Positions 46,018 through 55,048 of a stretch of DNA of 64,000 nt are shown one piece after another. Below the pieces are notes generated by a model. The model saw nothing but the letters and a program-made list of their open reading frames with translations. It had not been told where the DNA came from and ran no database searches. This stretch comes from Streptomyces sp. TRM68367 (GTDB lineage: Bacteria > Actinomycetota > Actinomycetes > Streptomycetales > Streptomycetaceae). Both the position numbers and the translations under genes were made by a program. Numbering within the stretch: position 1 is the first letter of the stretch; every line of letters starts with the position of its first letter. The stretch spans positions 124,001 through 188,000 of the forward strand of contig NZ_JACTVI010000005.1 of the NCBI RefSeq assembly GCF_014495685.1, written 5' to 3'.

Positions 46018-46060
46018 CTTCTAAGCGCTTGGCCGCAGGTTCGAGTCCTGCCGGGGGCGC
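46018..46060 (+). repeat. attR: right 43-bp attachment site
   Basis: A perfect copy of 6828-6870 that ends the island. The sequence before it (GAGTGCCT) does not match the tRNA 5' half, so this copy is a tRNA 3' stub, not a functional gene. Confidence 0.95.
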
Positions 46061-46540
46061 CAACCTGTGGTCAGCCCTGACTGGGCATCATCGCAGGTCA
46101 ACGCTGTGTTTCGTCCGTCAGTGGCAGTTCGTGGTCGTGTGCCCCTTGGAAACTGAGGATGAGCCGAGCTGACGGAATCCCGTCCAGGTAGGGGAAGACG
46201 CAGGTCACAGCGCCTCGTCTATATTCCCGAAATGTGGGGGCCAGCCACAGGTTCGAGCCCTACGGGGCACCCAAAACATGGGTGGTCTCCTGCCGAGGGC
46301 CCTGGGGCCCGGCGGCCATCGGTAGGCGCCGCGAGTGAGCAGTCGGCCCCTGATCAACACAAGTTCATGCAGTCGGCGGCCCTCTCGGCGCCAACTCGCG
46401 GTGGGTGCTGGGGAGTCGATACGCGCTACCAGGCAGCATGCTTGTCGTCGGCACGGGAGAAACGACCGTCGTGGCTCAGGGCGGAGCGGCCGACGTTGAC
46501 CGAGAGAGAGGAGTTGCGGCCTCCGTCAGTACCGTGCTCC
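46061..46540. other. Chromosomal flank right of the island, no intact gene
   Basis: 480 bp with no supported gene. At 46241-46272 the sequence CCACAGGTTCGAGCCCTACG followed by GGGCACCC looks like the T-arm and 3' end of another tRNA; the stem is imperfect and the 5' half is missing, so it may be a relic attachment site. Confidence 0.4.
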
Positions 46541-46544
46541 CTGT

Positions 46545-46855
46545 GGACGGGCAGCTGAGTGACGCGGAACTCGATGAGCTGGTCGAGCAGGCCACCGTGG
46601 ACGCCTACGACGACGGGGAGTAGCTTGCGGGCCTCTACTCGATGCTCGCAGAGCATCTGGCCGTCCCGTTCAAGACGTCGTTCTCGGGGTCGAGGTCACC
46701 GTGAAGAAGGTGGACCTGCTGCCCGGCAGCCAGATCGTGGCGGTCTGTACGAGAGGCGGGCACCGGCAGGTGATCGGTTCTCGACCTACCGTTGCCGGAT
46801 CCTGCGCCCGAAGGCGCCGAGGGGATCGAGGCCTACCGGCACTGGAAACCGTGAG
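46545..46855 (+). pseudogene. Degraded small acidic Streptomyces protein gene
   Basis: Pieces of one protein lie in three frames. The first is LPVDGQLSDAELDELVEQAT ... DDGE with an in-frame TAG at 46621; then LAGLYSMLAEHLAVPFKT; then VLGVEVTVKKVDLLPGSQIV in another frame; finally VLDLPLPDPAPEGAEGIEAY plus RHWKP and stop (46853-46855) after a further shift. It resembles short proteins annotated as calcium-binding in Streptomyces; that name is from memory. One nonsense and two frameshift changes make it dead. Confidence 0.7.
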
Positions 46856-47330
46856 CCCGGCCGTAATGCCGCTCCGCGGCGAACAGCCGGTACCGCTGCA
46901 GCTGCGCCGTTGAAGTGGCCAGCATGTCCTTGAAGCGGCGGAAGGCTCCTCGGCCCTGGATCGCGATGCCGAGGAACCGAGCGAGGTCCTGGTCGTCGAG
47001 GGGATGTTGAAATCTCCATGTCGCGGTAGGCGTGCCGCGATCCCTCGCACGGGACATAGAGCCACCGCTCGATGTCTTCCGGTTCCTCCTCGTGCCATGA
47101 CTCCTCGGTGTCCGCGAAGGCCGGCCGACACTCGCCGGTGTCCAGGTCGATGCGGCCAGCGCCCCAGAAAAGGAGTACCAAACCTGCCCGGAGCCGCCCG
47201 TCCCGGCTGGGCTCGGCGAACTGACCGCCCCGCGGAGCGCACTCGCGGACTTCCCGCGCGCGGACGACGACCTGCTGGCAGTCGCGGGCCCAGTCCAGTC
47301 GAAGGTGAGGAGCGGACCGGAGCCAACCAT
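46833..47330 (-). pseudogene. Degraded UPF0158-like gene
   Basis: On the minus strand, EPEDIERWLYVPCEGSRHAY RDMEIS (frame ending 46786) and DDQDLARFLGIAIQGRGAFR RFKDML (frame ending 46833) are adjacent halves of a UPF0158 family protein in different frames. An N-terminal piece near 47310 (LLTFDW) is in yet another frame. At least two indels; non-functional. It partly overlaps the plus-strand pseudogene's end. Confidence 0.65.
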
Positions 47331-47718
47331 CAGCATCGTCCTCGCCGATCTTGCGCCCGCACGATGCCCCTCACCCGGGCGCAAGATGTGTCCCGCCACC
47401 GAAAATCAGGCCGTGGGTGAGGCCACCGCGCCAAGTGCTGGGGTCCTGACTGTTCCGGCCGCACGCTCTGGCGCGGGCGAAGAACACCGCCGCCAGCTTC
47501 CTCACCCGCACTGCCAAGGACCCCGCCTGCCCGCCCTGGTGCAGGGCCGGGCCCACGCGACCTGGCTGGTCGGGCTGGTTGACGGGACTGCACGACGCGC
47601 AGCTGAACCGACTGGTGGGTCAGACCGTATAGGCCGCGTATAGCGGCCGATTCCACCCTCGACTCATCACACGGGCGGAGTCACCGGACTCCGATACCGA
47701 TCCCGCATTGGAGTCGAG
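47331..47718. other. Intergenic region upstream of the polyketide operon
   Basis: A 112-codon plus-strand frame here (47305-47643) shows no recognisable domain and I do not call it. At 47632-47648 a perfect palindrome, GGCCGC-GTATA-GCGGCC, lies 71 bp upstream of the first ACP gene. GGAG precedes the ACP ATG. The operon promoter should lie between 47600 and 47700. Confidence 0.5.
47632..47648. promoter_or_regulatory. Palindrome upstream of the PKS operon
   Basis: GGCCGC, 5-nt spacer GTATA, GCGGCC. A related sequence (GGCCGCATATAGGTGCCGC followed by ATAGCGG) lies upstream of the FAAL gene at 61179-61204, which suggests a shared pathway operator. Confidence 0.45.
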
Positions 47719-47988
47719 ATGACCAACGTGAGTCTGACGAACGGCCTTGACGCTGCCCGTAAGCAGGAGATCAAGGAAATCGTCTGCGACATTCTCGAGA
47801 TCGACGAGGACGAGGTCACCGAAACCAGCCTCTTCAAGGTGGAGCACGACGCGGACTCGCTGCGCGCGATCGAGATCCTCGCCGCCCTGGAGCGGACCCA
47901 GAACGTGACGATCGACCAGAGCGAGCTCAGCCGCATGGTCAACCTGGAGGGCGTGTTCGCGGTGGTGGCCGAGGCCGCTCGAGGCTGA
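47719..47988 (+). CDS. Acyl carrier protein 1
   Basis: An 89-aa ACP. The phosphopantetheine Ser47 is in DADSLRAIEIL, and the four-helix pattern with acidic helix II is intact. It is the first gene of the operon, 34 bp before the first ketosynthase, with GGAG upstream of ATG 47719. It would carry the growing chain or starter unit; the second ACP at 58289 may serve a different stage. Confidence 0.92.
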   Translation: MTNVSLTNGLDAARKQEIKEIVCDILEIDEDEVTETSLFKVEHDADSLRAIEILAALERTQNVTIDQSELSRMVNLEGVFAVVAEAARG

Positions 47989-48022
47989 TCCGTCGTCCCG
48001 ACCGCCAGATGGGTGAGCTTCG

Positions 48023-49336
48023 ATGAATGCTTCGATCAGCACGGACGAGCGAGGTCACGGCGGGCCCCGGCGCCCGCATCCCGGGGCCGCCGACCGCCGG
48101 GTGGTCATCACCGGACTCGGTGTGGTCACCAGCATCGGCATTGGTGTCGAGGCCTTCACCGCCGGGCTCCGTGAGGGACGCAGCGGCGTCAAGCCGATTA
48201 CCGCGTTCGACACGGCCGGATTCGCCCACGCCAACGGTTGCGAGGTCACCGACTTCGCGCCGGAACGCTGGATCACGCAGCAGGACCCCGGGGAGCTGGG
48301 CCGGGCGAGCCAGTTCTCGGTCGCCGCCGCACGGATGGCGGTCGAGGACGCCAGCCTGACCGTGGCGGACGTGCGCTCCCGCCGCTCCCTTGTGTCGGTG
48401 GGTACCACGGACGGCGAGTCCCGCGACCTCGACCAGCTCGTCGCCGCGAGCCTGGGCGGCGGCCCTGGCATGTACGACCCGGCCGTCGCCCGGCGCGTCC
48501 CGGCCGGACGCCTGTCGGCCAGCATCGTGCGCGAGCTGGAGCTGGAGGACGTGGAGGCCGTGACGATCCCGACCGCGTGCGCAGCGGGCAATTACGCGGT
48601 CGGCTACGGCTTCGACGCCCTGCGCAGCGGCGATGTCGACATCGCCCTGTGCGGTGGCGCCGACGCCGCGTGCCGCAAGACGTTCACCGGCTTCTACCGG
48701 CTCGGCACCATCGCCCCTGAGGTGTGCCGGCCCTTCGACAAGGACCGCGAGGGCATCCTCACCGGCGAGGGAGCGGGCATCCTCCTGATGGAGAGCCTCG
48801 ACTCCGCGCTCGCCCGCGGGGCCCGCATCTACGCCGAGGTGCTCGGGTACGGGCTCGCCTGCGACGCCCTGCACCCGGTCGCCCCGGACCGGGACAGTAT
48901 CGCGCGGACCATCCGGATCGCCCACCGCAACGCCGGGGTGACGCCGGATCAGGTCGACTTCGTCTCCGCGCACGGCACCGGCACCAAAGCCAACGACATC
49001 ACGGAGGCGGGCGCGATCCGTCAGGTGTTCGGTGAGGGGTCCATGCCGCGCACGGTCTCCATCAAGTCGATGATCGGCCACAGCATGGGGGCGGCCAGCG
49101 CGGTCGCCGCCGCGGCCTGCGCGCTAGCGATCGCCGAGGGATTCATCCCGCCGACCATCAACCACCGTGAGACCGACCCGGAGTGCGGTGTCAACTGTGT
49201 GCCCAACCGGGCCGTCGAGGCGGAGCTGAACGTGGTGCAGAACAACGCGCTCGCGTTCGGCGGCAACAACGCGGTGCTGATCCTCGGGGCGTACCGCGGC
49301 GCGCAGCGTACAGAGCCCGTGGGGAGCGCGGCATGA
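48023..49336 (+). CDS. Ketosynthase (KS-alpha) 1, catalytic
   Basis: A 437-aa beta-ketoacyl-ACP synthase with a complete Cys-His-His triad: Cys186 in PTACAAG, HGTGTKAND and GHSMGAAS. It condenses an acyl thioester with malonyl-ACP. The fold begins at VVITGLGVVT after a short disordered N-terminus. The stop overlaps the next ketosynthase by 4 bp (ATGA), consistent with a heterodimer or strict coupling. One of three catalytically complete KS proteins in the operon. Confidence 0.92.
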   Translation: MNASISTDERGHGGPRRPHPGAADRRVVITGLGVVTSIGIGVEAFTAGLREGRSGVKPITAFDTAGFAHANGCEVTDFAPERWITQQDPGELGRASQFSVAAARMAVEDASLTVADVRSRRSLVSVGTTDGESRDLDQLVAASLGGGPGMYDPAVARRVPAGRLSASIVRELELEDVEAVTIPTACAAGNYAVGYGFDALRSGDVDIALCGGADAACRKTFTGFYRLGTIAPEVCRPFDKDREGILTGEGAGILLMESLDSALARGARIYAEVLGYGLACDALHPVAPDRDSIARTIRIAHRNAGVTPDQVDFVSAHGTGTKANDITEAGAIRQVFGEGSMPRTVSIKSMIGHSMGAASAVAAAACALAIAEGFIPPTINHRETDPECGVNCVPNRAVEAELNVVQNNALAFGGNNAVLILGAYRGAQRTEPVGSAA

Positions 49337-50529
49337 GCTGGATCGTGACCGGGATGGGCGCCGTCGCCAGCATCGGTGCCGACGTCGAGGAGATCTTCGA
49401 CTCGCTGATCGCCGGCCGCAGCGGGCTCGGACCCCTGCGTGGCTACGACCGGGAAAGGTTCCGCGCGCAGGTGGCGTACGAGATCGACGACCGTCCGGCG
49501 CCGGGCGTGGACGTGCCGCTGCGGGCGACCCGCTGGCTCGAACGCGCGGTGGCACAGGCCGCGGCGGATGCCGGACTCGGCGACGACCTGTCGGAGGTAC
49601 CGGTACTGGTGGGTACCACCCTGCGCGAGCTGCGCTCGGTGGAGCTCTCGTGGCGGGACGGGATCCCATTCGACGCTGCCGACCTGCACTTCGGGACCAT
49701 GTTGCGGCACCGGTTCGGCGCCGCTGACACCCACACCGTCGCCAACGCCTGCTCGGCGTCGCTGTACACGCTGGCGCTGGGCGCCGACCTGCTCGACCTG
49801 AACGCGGCGGACACCGTCGTCGTGGCCGGGGTCGACACCATCACCGAGAGCACCTACGGGTTGCTCGACCGTTGCTATCCCGAAGCCCCCGACCGCGTCC
49901 GGCCGTTCGACCGGGAGCGGCGCGGGATGCTCCAGGGGGAGGGCGCGGTGGCGGTGGTGCTGCGCCGGGAGGCGGACGGGCCCGGGCCGGGCTCCCGGGT
50001 GCACGCCCGGGTGCGGGGGGTCGCCGTCAACTGCGACGCCTACCACCCGTCGGCGCCGGACGCGAAGAGCATCACCGCCGCCGTCCAGGAAGCGCACCGC
50101 AGGGCCGGGGTGCGGCCCGCGGACATCGACCTGGTCATGCTGCACGGCACCGGCACCCCGCTGAACGACGAGGCCGAGTCGAGCGCGCTCGGCACGGTGT
50201 TCGCGGGCCTGACCCCCTCCCCCTACATGACGGCGATCAAGTCGATGACCGGGCACACCGCGGGCGCCTCGGGGCTGCACAGCCTGGTCGCGGCGGTCGA
50301 CGTGATGCGCACCGGCACCATTCCGCCGACGGTGTATCTCGACGCCCCGGTGGACGCCGTGGCCGGCTTCCGCCTGGTGCGGGGCGGCGCCGTGCGGCCG
50401 GTGCAGCCGCTGCGGCTGGCGCAGATCGACTCGTTCGGGTTCGGCGGGCTCAACGCGGTCGCGGTCGTGGAGCGTGTCGCCGACGAAGCCCTTCGGCACC
50501 CGATGCGTCCGGAGGGAGGAGACCAGTGA
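49333..50529 (+). CDS. Ketosynthase 2, catalytic
   Basis: A 398-aa KS-fold protein beginning MSWIVTGMGAV. Catalytic residues are present: Cys140 in NACSAS, HGTGTPLND and GHTAGASG. This is unusual for the second gene of a KS pair, where a Cys-less chain length factor is expected; here the Cys-less partner is the next gene. ATG start in the ATGA overlap with KS1; the stop overlaps the CLF-like gene by GTGA. Confidence 0.9.
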   Translation: MSWIVTGMGAVASIGADVEEIFDSLIAGRSGLGPLRGYDRERFRAQVAYEIDDRPAPGVDVPLRATRWLERAVAQAAADAGLGDDLSEVPVLVGTTLRELRSVELSWRDGIPFDAADLHFGTMLRHRFGAADTHTVANACSASLYTLALGADLLDLNAADTVVVAGVDTITESTYGLLDRCYPEAPDRVRPFDRERRGMLQGEGAVAVVLRREADGPGPGSRVHARVRGVAVNCDAYHPSAPDAKSITAAVQEAHRRAGVRPADIDLVMLHGTGTPLNDEAESSALGTVFAGLTPSPYMTAIKSMTGHTAGASGLHSLVAAVDVMRTGTIPPTVYLDAPVDAVAGFRLVRGGAVRPVQPLRLAQIDSFGFGGLNAVAVVERVADEALRHPMRPEGGDQ

Positions 50530-51644
50530 GTACCGAACGCACGGCGTACGCCGTGATCACCGGGCTCGGCACCGCCGTACGCGGGCTGACCGGGCCGCAG
50601 GATCTGCTCGGGCCGCTGCCCGCCGACCACCGGGACGCGGCCGACCCCGTCTCCCGGCTCAAGGGGCGCGGGCTGCGCTACAAGGACCGCGCCACCAAGC
50701 TCGGCATGGCCGCGGCCGCGGACGCCCTGCGCGCGGCCGGGCTCACCGGCGACAACGGGGACCTCACCGTCCCCGGCGAGAGCGTGGGCGTCGTGGCCAG
50801 CACGAACTACGGCAACGCCGACACGGTCTGCGCGACCGTGCAGACCATCGCCGAGTCCACCTACCTGGCGACCAGCCCCATGACGCTGCCCGCCACCTCC
50901 AGCAACGTCGTGGCCTCCTGGGTGGCCATCACGCACGGGCTGCGCGGCGCCAACCTGACGCTGTGCAACGGTCCGACCTCCGGCCTGGACGCCGTCAACT
51001 GGGCCCGGCTGCTGATCGCGGCCGGCCGGGTCGAACGGGTCCTGGTCCTGGGTGTCGAACCGGACAACGCTGCCGTCCGGCATGTCACGGGCACGCCCCA
51101 GGCGCCGGTCGTGGAAAACCCGGCTGCGGTTCCCGAACTGTTCGACGGGGCGGCCGCGCTGGTCGTGGAGTCGGCTGCGTCGGCTCGTGCCCGGGGCGCA
51201 CGGCACCTGGCTGCCGTGGGTCCCTACGCGCGCCGGGGCGACCACGCCCAGGCGGTCGCCGCGGTGCGCTCCCGGCATGCCGGGCGGATCGGGCTATGGT
51301 GCGTGCCGGAGCACCCGGAGGGGGTGACGGCTCCGGCGGCGGGGCTGGGCACTGGGGCGGGCAGCGCGCCTGTCCACGACCTGTCGGCCCTGTACGGACC
51401 CGCCTCGGGCGCGCTCGGCGTACTGCAGTGCGCGGCGGCGGCCGTCTGGTTGGACAGCCGAGCCGGTGGTCGTCCCGATGACGCCGAGATGGTGCTTGCC
51501 AGCGCGGGCACCGGCGACGCGGGCTGGGACGACGCGAGCGCGGCCCTTCTGCTGACCCACCCCGGAACGGTGTCGGCGAAGCCCGGAACAGCGTCGCCCA
51601 CGACAGAAGCCGTGCCGATGGAGCCCGTGGGCGTCACACGATGA
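50526..51644 (+). CDS. Ketosynthase-like protein lacking Cys (CLF-like) 1
   Basis: A 372-aa thiolase-fold protein starting with GTG (GTGA overlap). The KS nucleophile region reads LTLCNGPTSGLDA, with no Cys at the elbow, and the HGTGT and GHxxG histidine motifs are missing. It is best read as a chain-length-factor-type partner of KS1 or KS2, as in heterodimeric type II KS/CLF, where the second subunit shapes the acyl channel. The pairing cannot be settled from sequence alone. Confidence 0.82.
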   Translation: MSTERTAYAVITGLGTAVRGLTGPQDLLGPLPADHRDAADPVSRLKGRGLRYKDRATKLGMAAAADALRAAGLTGDNGDLTVPGESVGVVASTNYGNADTVCATVQTIAESTYLATSPMTLPATSSNVVASWVAITHGLRGANLTLCNGPTSGLDAVNWARLLIAAGRVERVLVLGVEPDNAAVRHVTGTPQAPVVENPAAVPELFDGAAALVVESAASARARGARHLAAVGPYARRGDHAQAVAAVRSRHAGRIGLWCVPEHPEGVTAPAAGLGTGAGSAPVHDLSALYGPASGALGVLQCAAAAVWLDSRAGGRPDDAEMVLASAGTGDAGWDDASAALLLTHPGTVSAKPGTASPTTEAVPMEPVGVTR

Positions 51645-52795
51645 GCGTTTACGAGGGACCGCGGCCGCCGACCGACGCGTCCTCGGGGACTACGGCCCGC
51701 TTGCCGGGTGAGCCGGCCTACGAGGCGCGGACGGGCCGGGGTGGGCCTCGCGGCCCGGGCGAACCGGACGCCGGCGGCACGGCACCCGAACTGCAGGGCC
51801 GACCGCCGTCCGGAGACCCGAAGGGTCAGGACCAGCCTCAACACCCCACCGAACCGGTCGGTCGGCCACCCGTCGGTGGCATGGCGACCGGGCTGCTGGG
51901 TTTCCCTGGGCAGCGGACGGCCACCGCGCGGTTGCGACGGTCGGCCCGGGACGGGTCCGTGCCGGTGCGGGTGCTGTTGCTGCACGGGCTGGCCGGGTCC
52001 ACCTCCGTGTGGCGGTCGTACGAGGAACTGGCCCTTGACGGCGCCGAGATCTGGGAGGGCGTCCTGCCGTGGGGAGCCGAGGGCGACCCCGGGTGGAGCG
52101 TTCACGACGACCCGGCGGAGCACGTGGAGCGGGCGCTCGACGCGGTGCCCGGCGGGGTCGACGCGGTCATCGTGCACTCCTTCACCGCGGGACCGGCCCT
52201 GGAGGTGCTGGCCCGACAGGCAGCCGGCCGCGGGCCGCGAGCCGCCGTGGTCGTGGCGCCCTTCCATCGGCGCAGCCCCGGGGACTTCACCTGGGACGAC
52301 GCCTTGTACTACCTGAACGGCTTCCACCGCATCCTCGAAGAGGGGCTGCGGATCGGTGCGGGCGACCGCATCACGCCCGCGCTGCGCGCCGCCATGGCGA
52401 TGCGGGTGCGGGACCGGATCGGGCCTTACGGCTGGCAGCAGTTCTTCGGGGCGTACCTGCGCAGCCCCCACCTCGATGTCGCCGCGCTGCGCCTGCCGGT
52501 GCTCGTGGTGGCCGGCACGGAGGACTTCGCCGCGCCGCCCGACGACGCCCGCGCGCTGGCCGGGGCGTTGCCCGACGGCCGGTTCGAACTCTTCGACGAC
52601 TGCGGCCACTTCGCCATGGCGGAGCAGCCGTGGCGGTTCGCGGACGCGGTGCACACCTTGCTGAGCGAGGTCTTCCCCGACCGCCTGGCGAACGGCACGG
52701 CCACCACCGCCGTACCCGCCGCCCCGCCCGCACTCACCCTTTTCTGCAACTCCACCTCTACGCACCGGAGTCGACGTGACCATCCACACCGCTGA
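51641..52795 (+). CDS. Alpha/beta hydrolase
   Basis: A 384-aa protein; the hydrolase fold starts near residue 105 (VRVLLLHGLAGSTSVW, oxyanion HG). The nucleophile elbow is VHSFTAG, with His instead of Gly before Ser; the acid is in AGTEDF and the catalytic His in DCGHFAM. The first 85 residues are Pro/Gly/Arg-rich and probably disordered, so a later start is possible, but ATG 51641 lies in an ATGA overlap. Likely a type II (editing) or chain-releasing thioesterase. Its end overlaps the hotdog gene by 20 bp. Confidence 0.78.
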   Translation: MSVYEGPRPPTDASSGTTARLPGEPAYEARTGRGGPRGPGEPDAGGTAPELQGRPPSGDPKGQDQPQHPTEPVGRPPVGGMATGLLGFPGQRTATARLRRSARDGSVPVRVLLLHGLAGSTSVWRSYEELALDGAEIWEGVLPWGAEGDPGWSVHDDPAEHVERALDAVPGGVDAVIVHSFTAGPALEVLARQAAGRGPRAAVVVAPFHRRSPGDFTWDDALYYLNGFHRILEEGLRIGAGDRITPALRAAMAMRVRDRIGPYGWQQFFGAYLRSPHLDVAALRLPVLVVAGTEDFAAPPDDARALAGALPDGRFELFDDCGHFAMAEQPWRFADAVHTLLSEVFPDRLANGTATTAVPAAPPALTLFCNSTSTHRSRRDHPHR

Positions 52796-53750
52796 CCTCG
52801 AGGCCTCGGTCCTCGACCTGAAGGAGCCCAGCTCCCTGGAGATCCGCCCCCGCTACGAGGGCTCCAACATCTGCACCTGGATCGGGTTCAAGCATGTCAA
52901 CTACCTGGTCGAGGAAGCTGTACTGAACCACCTCAGGCAGGCGGGTATCGCGCCGGGCGAGATCTACGAGGGGTACGGCCTGTGCACGGACATCGTGGAC
53001 ATCGACACCCGCATCCTGCATGCCTTTCACATCGACGACACGGCCGTCGCCGAGGTCGGGCCGCATCGCAGGGCCAAGGACGACGAGCTGCTGTTCGCCG
53101 TCACCCTGCACGTGCGGCGTGACACCCTGCTGAAGGCCGTGACCTCCACTGTCCGCGTCCAGCTGCGCCTCGACCCGCGCGGCGGCGGCGAACAGCCGCT
53201 GCCGGCCGCGCTCGCGCCGTTCGCGGTCGACCGGCTCGCGGCCACGCCCGGCTGGACGCCGGAGCCCGTCGAGGCCGACCCGGCTGCCGCCGACGTGGTC
53301 AAGGAGCTGACGGCCGGGCGCAACGCGTACGCGTGGAAGTTCCGCATCCCGTACTGGTACTGCCACTTCACCGAGCGTCAGCAGATGTCCGGCTATCTGC
53401 GGCTGATGGAGGAGGCCAAGGACCGGCTGGTCGCCAACCGCGGGGTGTCCATCAAGACGCTGCTGGACGAGCAGAACTGGATTCCGGTGGTGCCGCACTC
53501 GCGGATCACCGTCCTCGACGAGGCCCGTATGGAGGAGGACATGTACGTCGTCCTCACCGTCGAGAGCGTCTTCAAGGGCTTCACGTACGACTCGCGCATG
53601 GACACCTATGTGGTGCGCGACGGGAAGCTGGTGCAGACGGCGACCGGCCGGATCACCCACGGTTACGCAGTGATCGAGAACCGCCGCGACTGGTCCCTGG
53701 TGGCCTTCGACGACCGTATGAACGCCGCCCTGGAGGGCCGGGCGGCATGA
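52776..53750 (+). CDS. Double-hotdog thioesterase/dehydratase-like protein
   Basis: A 324-aa protein with two hotdog-like halves. One is around FKHVNYLVEEAVLNHLRQAG; the second half is around YCHFTERQQMSGYLRLMEEA, followed by EEDMYVVLTVESVFKGF. The pattern of asymmetric helix plus Glu/His resembles acyl-ACP thioesterases or FabA-like double hotdogs. GTG start 52776. It overlaps the next KS by ATGA. It may release, load or dehydrate the chain; which of these is not decidable here. Confidence 0.6.
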   Translation: MTIHTADLEASVLDLKEPSSLEIRPRYEGSNICTWIGFKHVNYLVEEAVLNHLRQAGIAPGEIYEGYGLCTDIVDIDTRILHAFHIDDTAVAEVGPHRRAKDDELLFAVTLHVRRDTLLKAVTSTVRVQLRLDPRGGGEQPLPAALAPFAVDRLAATPGWTPEPVEADPAAADVVKELTAGRNAYAWKFRIPYWYCHFTERQQMSGYLRLMEEAKDRLVANRGVSIKTLLDEQNWIPVVPHSRITVLDEARMEEDMYVVLTVESVFKGFTYDSRMDTYVVRDGKLVQTATGRITHGYAVIENRRDWSLVAFDDRMNAALEGRAA

Positions 53751-55048
53751 ACCGCGAGGTCGAGGTCGTGGTCACCGGGGTCGGCGCCGTCACCTGTCAC
53801 GGTGCGGGTGCCGACACTCTGTGGCGGGCCATGACGGCGGCCGGCACCCGTCTGCCCGACCGGCCGGCGGACCCACTCGCCCGGATGGACCTGCCGCTGA
53901 TCAGCCTGGTGCCCGACCCCGACCTGGCGGCCGACCGGGCGACGCGGTTCGCGTCGCTCGCCACCGCCGAGGCGCTGGCCGACGCAGGACTGGACGCCGC
54001 GGCGCTCGCCGCGGCCCGTACGGCCGTCGTGCTGGGCAGTTGTATGGGCGAACCGGGCGCCAACGAACGCGGCCGGGGGGACGACAGTGCCTGGACGCCG
54101 CCGTTCCGCCTGGCCGGCGCGCTGGCCGCCGAGCTCGGCCTGTTCGGCGCGGTCCACGACGTCGGGAACGCCTGTGCGGCCGGGGCGTACGCGCTCGGCA
54201 TCGCGGCGGATCTGGTGCGCGCGGGCATGGCGGACGTGGTGATCGCGGGCGGCTCCGACGCGTACTCGCGGGTGGCACTCGGCTGCTTCAACCGGCTCGG
54301 TGCCGTCGATCCGGAGCGCTGCCGGCCGTTCGAGAGCGACCGCAACGGCACGGTGTTCGCCGAGGGCGCGGGGATTCTCGTCGTGGAGTCGGCGGCGCAT
54401 GCCCGGGCGCGGGGTGTGCCGGCGACCGGTGACGGCCGCGGTGTGCTACGGCTCTCCGCCGTCGCGTGGAGCTGCGACGCGGACCATCCGACGGCGCCGC
54501 GGGCCGACGGCGCGCAGATCGCGCGGGCGATGCGCGAGGCCGTGGGCAGCGCGGCCGACGACATCGGCTGCGTGGTGCCGCACGGCACCGGCACCCGGCT
54601 CAACGACGTCCTGGAGAGCCGGGCCCTGCACCGCGTCCTCGGGGGGCGTGCCGCGCATGTGCCGCTGTACAGCCTCAAGGCACTCCTCGGCCACGCGGGC
54701 GGGGCGTCCGCCGCGCTGGCCGCCGTAGCCGCGGCGCTCATCCTGCGCCACGGCACGGTCCCGCCGAACGTGCCGCTGAAGGAGCAGGACCCCGAGTGCG
54801 CGGTGGCGCTGCCGCAGGGCGAGCCAGTGCCCGTGCCCGCACAGGCGCGGCGTGTGCTGGTCAACGCCTACGGGTTCGGCGGGAACAACGCGTCGGTGGT
54901 GCTGGCGGGGGGCGCGGACGCGGTGGGGCTCGGAGCAGGCAAGGGGAGGCCCGGAGCAGGGAAGGGGAAAGGGGAGTGCCGGTATGACGGATGTGTCCGC
55001 GGACGAACTCGTCGTCACCGGTTCGGGTGTGGTCACGCCGTGGGGTGA
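53747..55048 (+). CDS. Ketosynthase 3, catalytic
   Basis: A 433-aa KS with Cys143 in GNACAAG, HGTGTRLND and GHAGGASA, so it is catalytically complete. The C-terminal 40 residues after VVLAGGADAV are Gly/Lys/Arg-rich and extend 65 bp into the following CLF-like gene, a longer overlap than elsewhere in the operon. Start in the ATGA overlap with the hotdog gene. Presumed partner: the CLF-like protein encoded next. Confidence 0.9.
   Translation: MNREVEVVVTGVGAVTCHGAGADTLWRAMTAAGTRLPDRPADPLARMDLPLISLVPDPDLAADRATRFASLATAEALADAGLDAAALAAARTAVVLGSCMGEPGANERGRGDDSAWTPPFRLAGALAAELGLFGAVHDVGNACAAGAYALGIAADLVRAGMADVVIAGGSDAYSRVALGCFNRLGAVDPERCRPFESDRNGTVFAEGAGILVVESAAHARARGVPATGDGRGVLRLSAVAWSCDADHPTAPRADGAQIARAMREAVGSAADDIGCVVPHGTGTRLNDVLESRALHRVLGGRAAHVPLYSLKALLGHAGGASAALAAVAAALILRHGTVPPNVPLKEQDPECAVALPQGEPVPVPAQARRVLVNAYGFGGNNASVVLAGGADAVGLGAGKGRPGAGKGKGECRYDGCVRGRTRRHRFGCGHAVG

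Larger units (their letters stand above)
6828..46060. mobile_element. Integrative genomic island (about 39.2 kb) in tRNA-Arg(UCU)
   Basis: It is delimited by the 43-bp direct repeats at 6828-6870 and 46018-46060. A tyrosine integrase lies at the right end, and 19-bp and 9-bp repeats inside both ends look like integrase arm sites. The cargo is almost wholly defence, toxin-antitoxin and regulatory genes, with no conjugation or replication genes recognised. It could be a mobilisable or defective element, and excision would need a directionality factor that I did not find. Confidence 0.93.

Noticed and set aside
6828..46060. AICE-type conjugative element
   Set aside because: No FtsK/SpoIIIE-like transfer protein, RepSA/Prim-Pol replication protein or excisionase was recognised.
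46241..46272. A second tRNA gene
   Set aside because: Only a T-arm/3'-end-like segment with imperfect pairing; no anticodon or D-arm upstream.
47305..47643. 112-codon gene before the PKS operon
   Set aside because: No domain and sequence looks like decayed coding DNA; not supportable as a gene.
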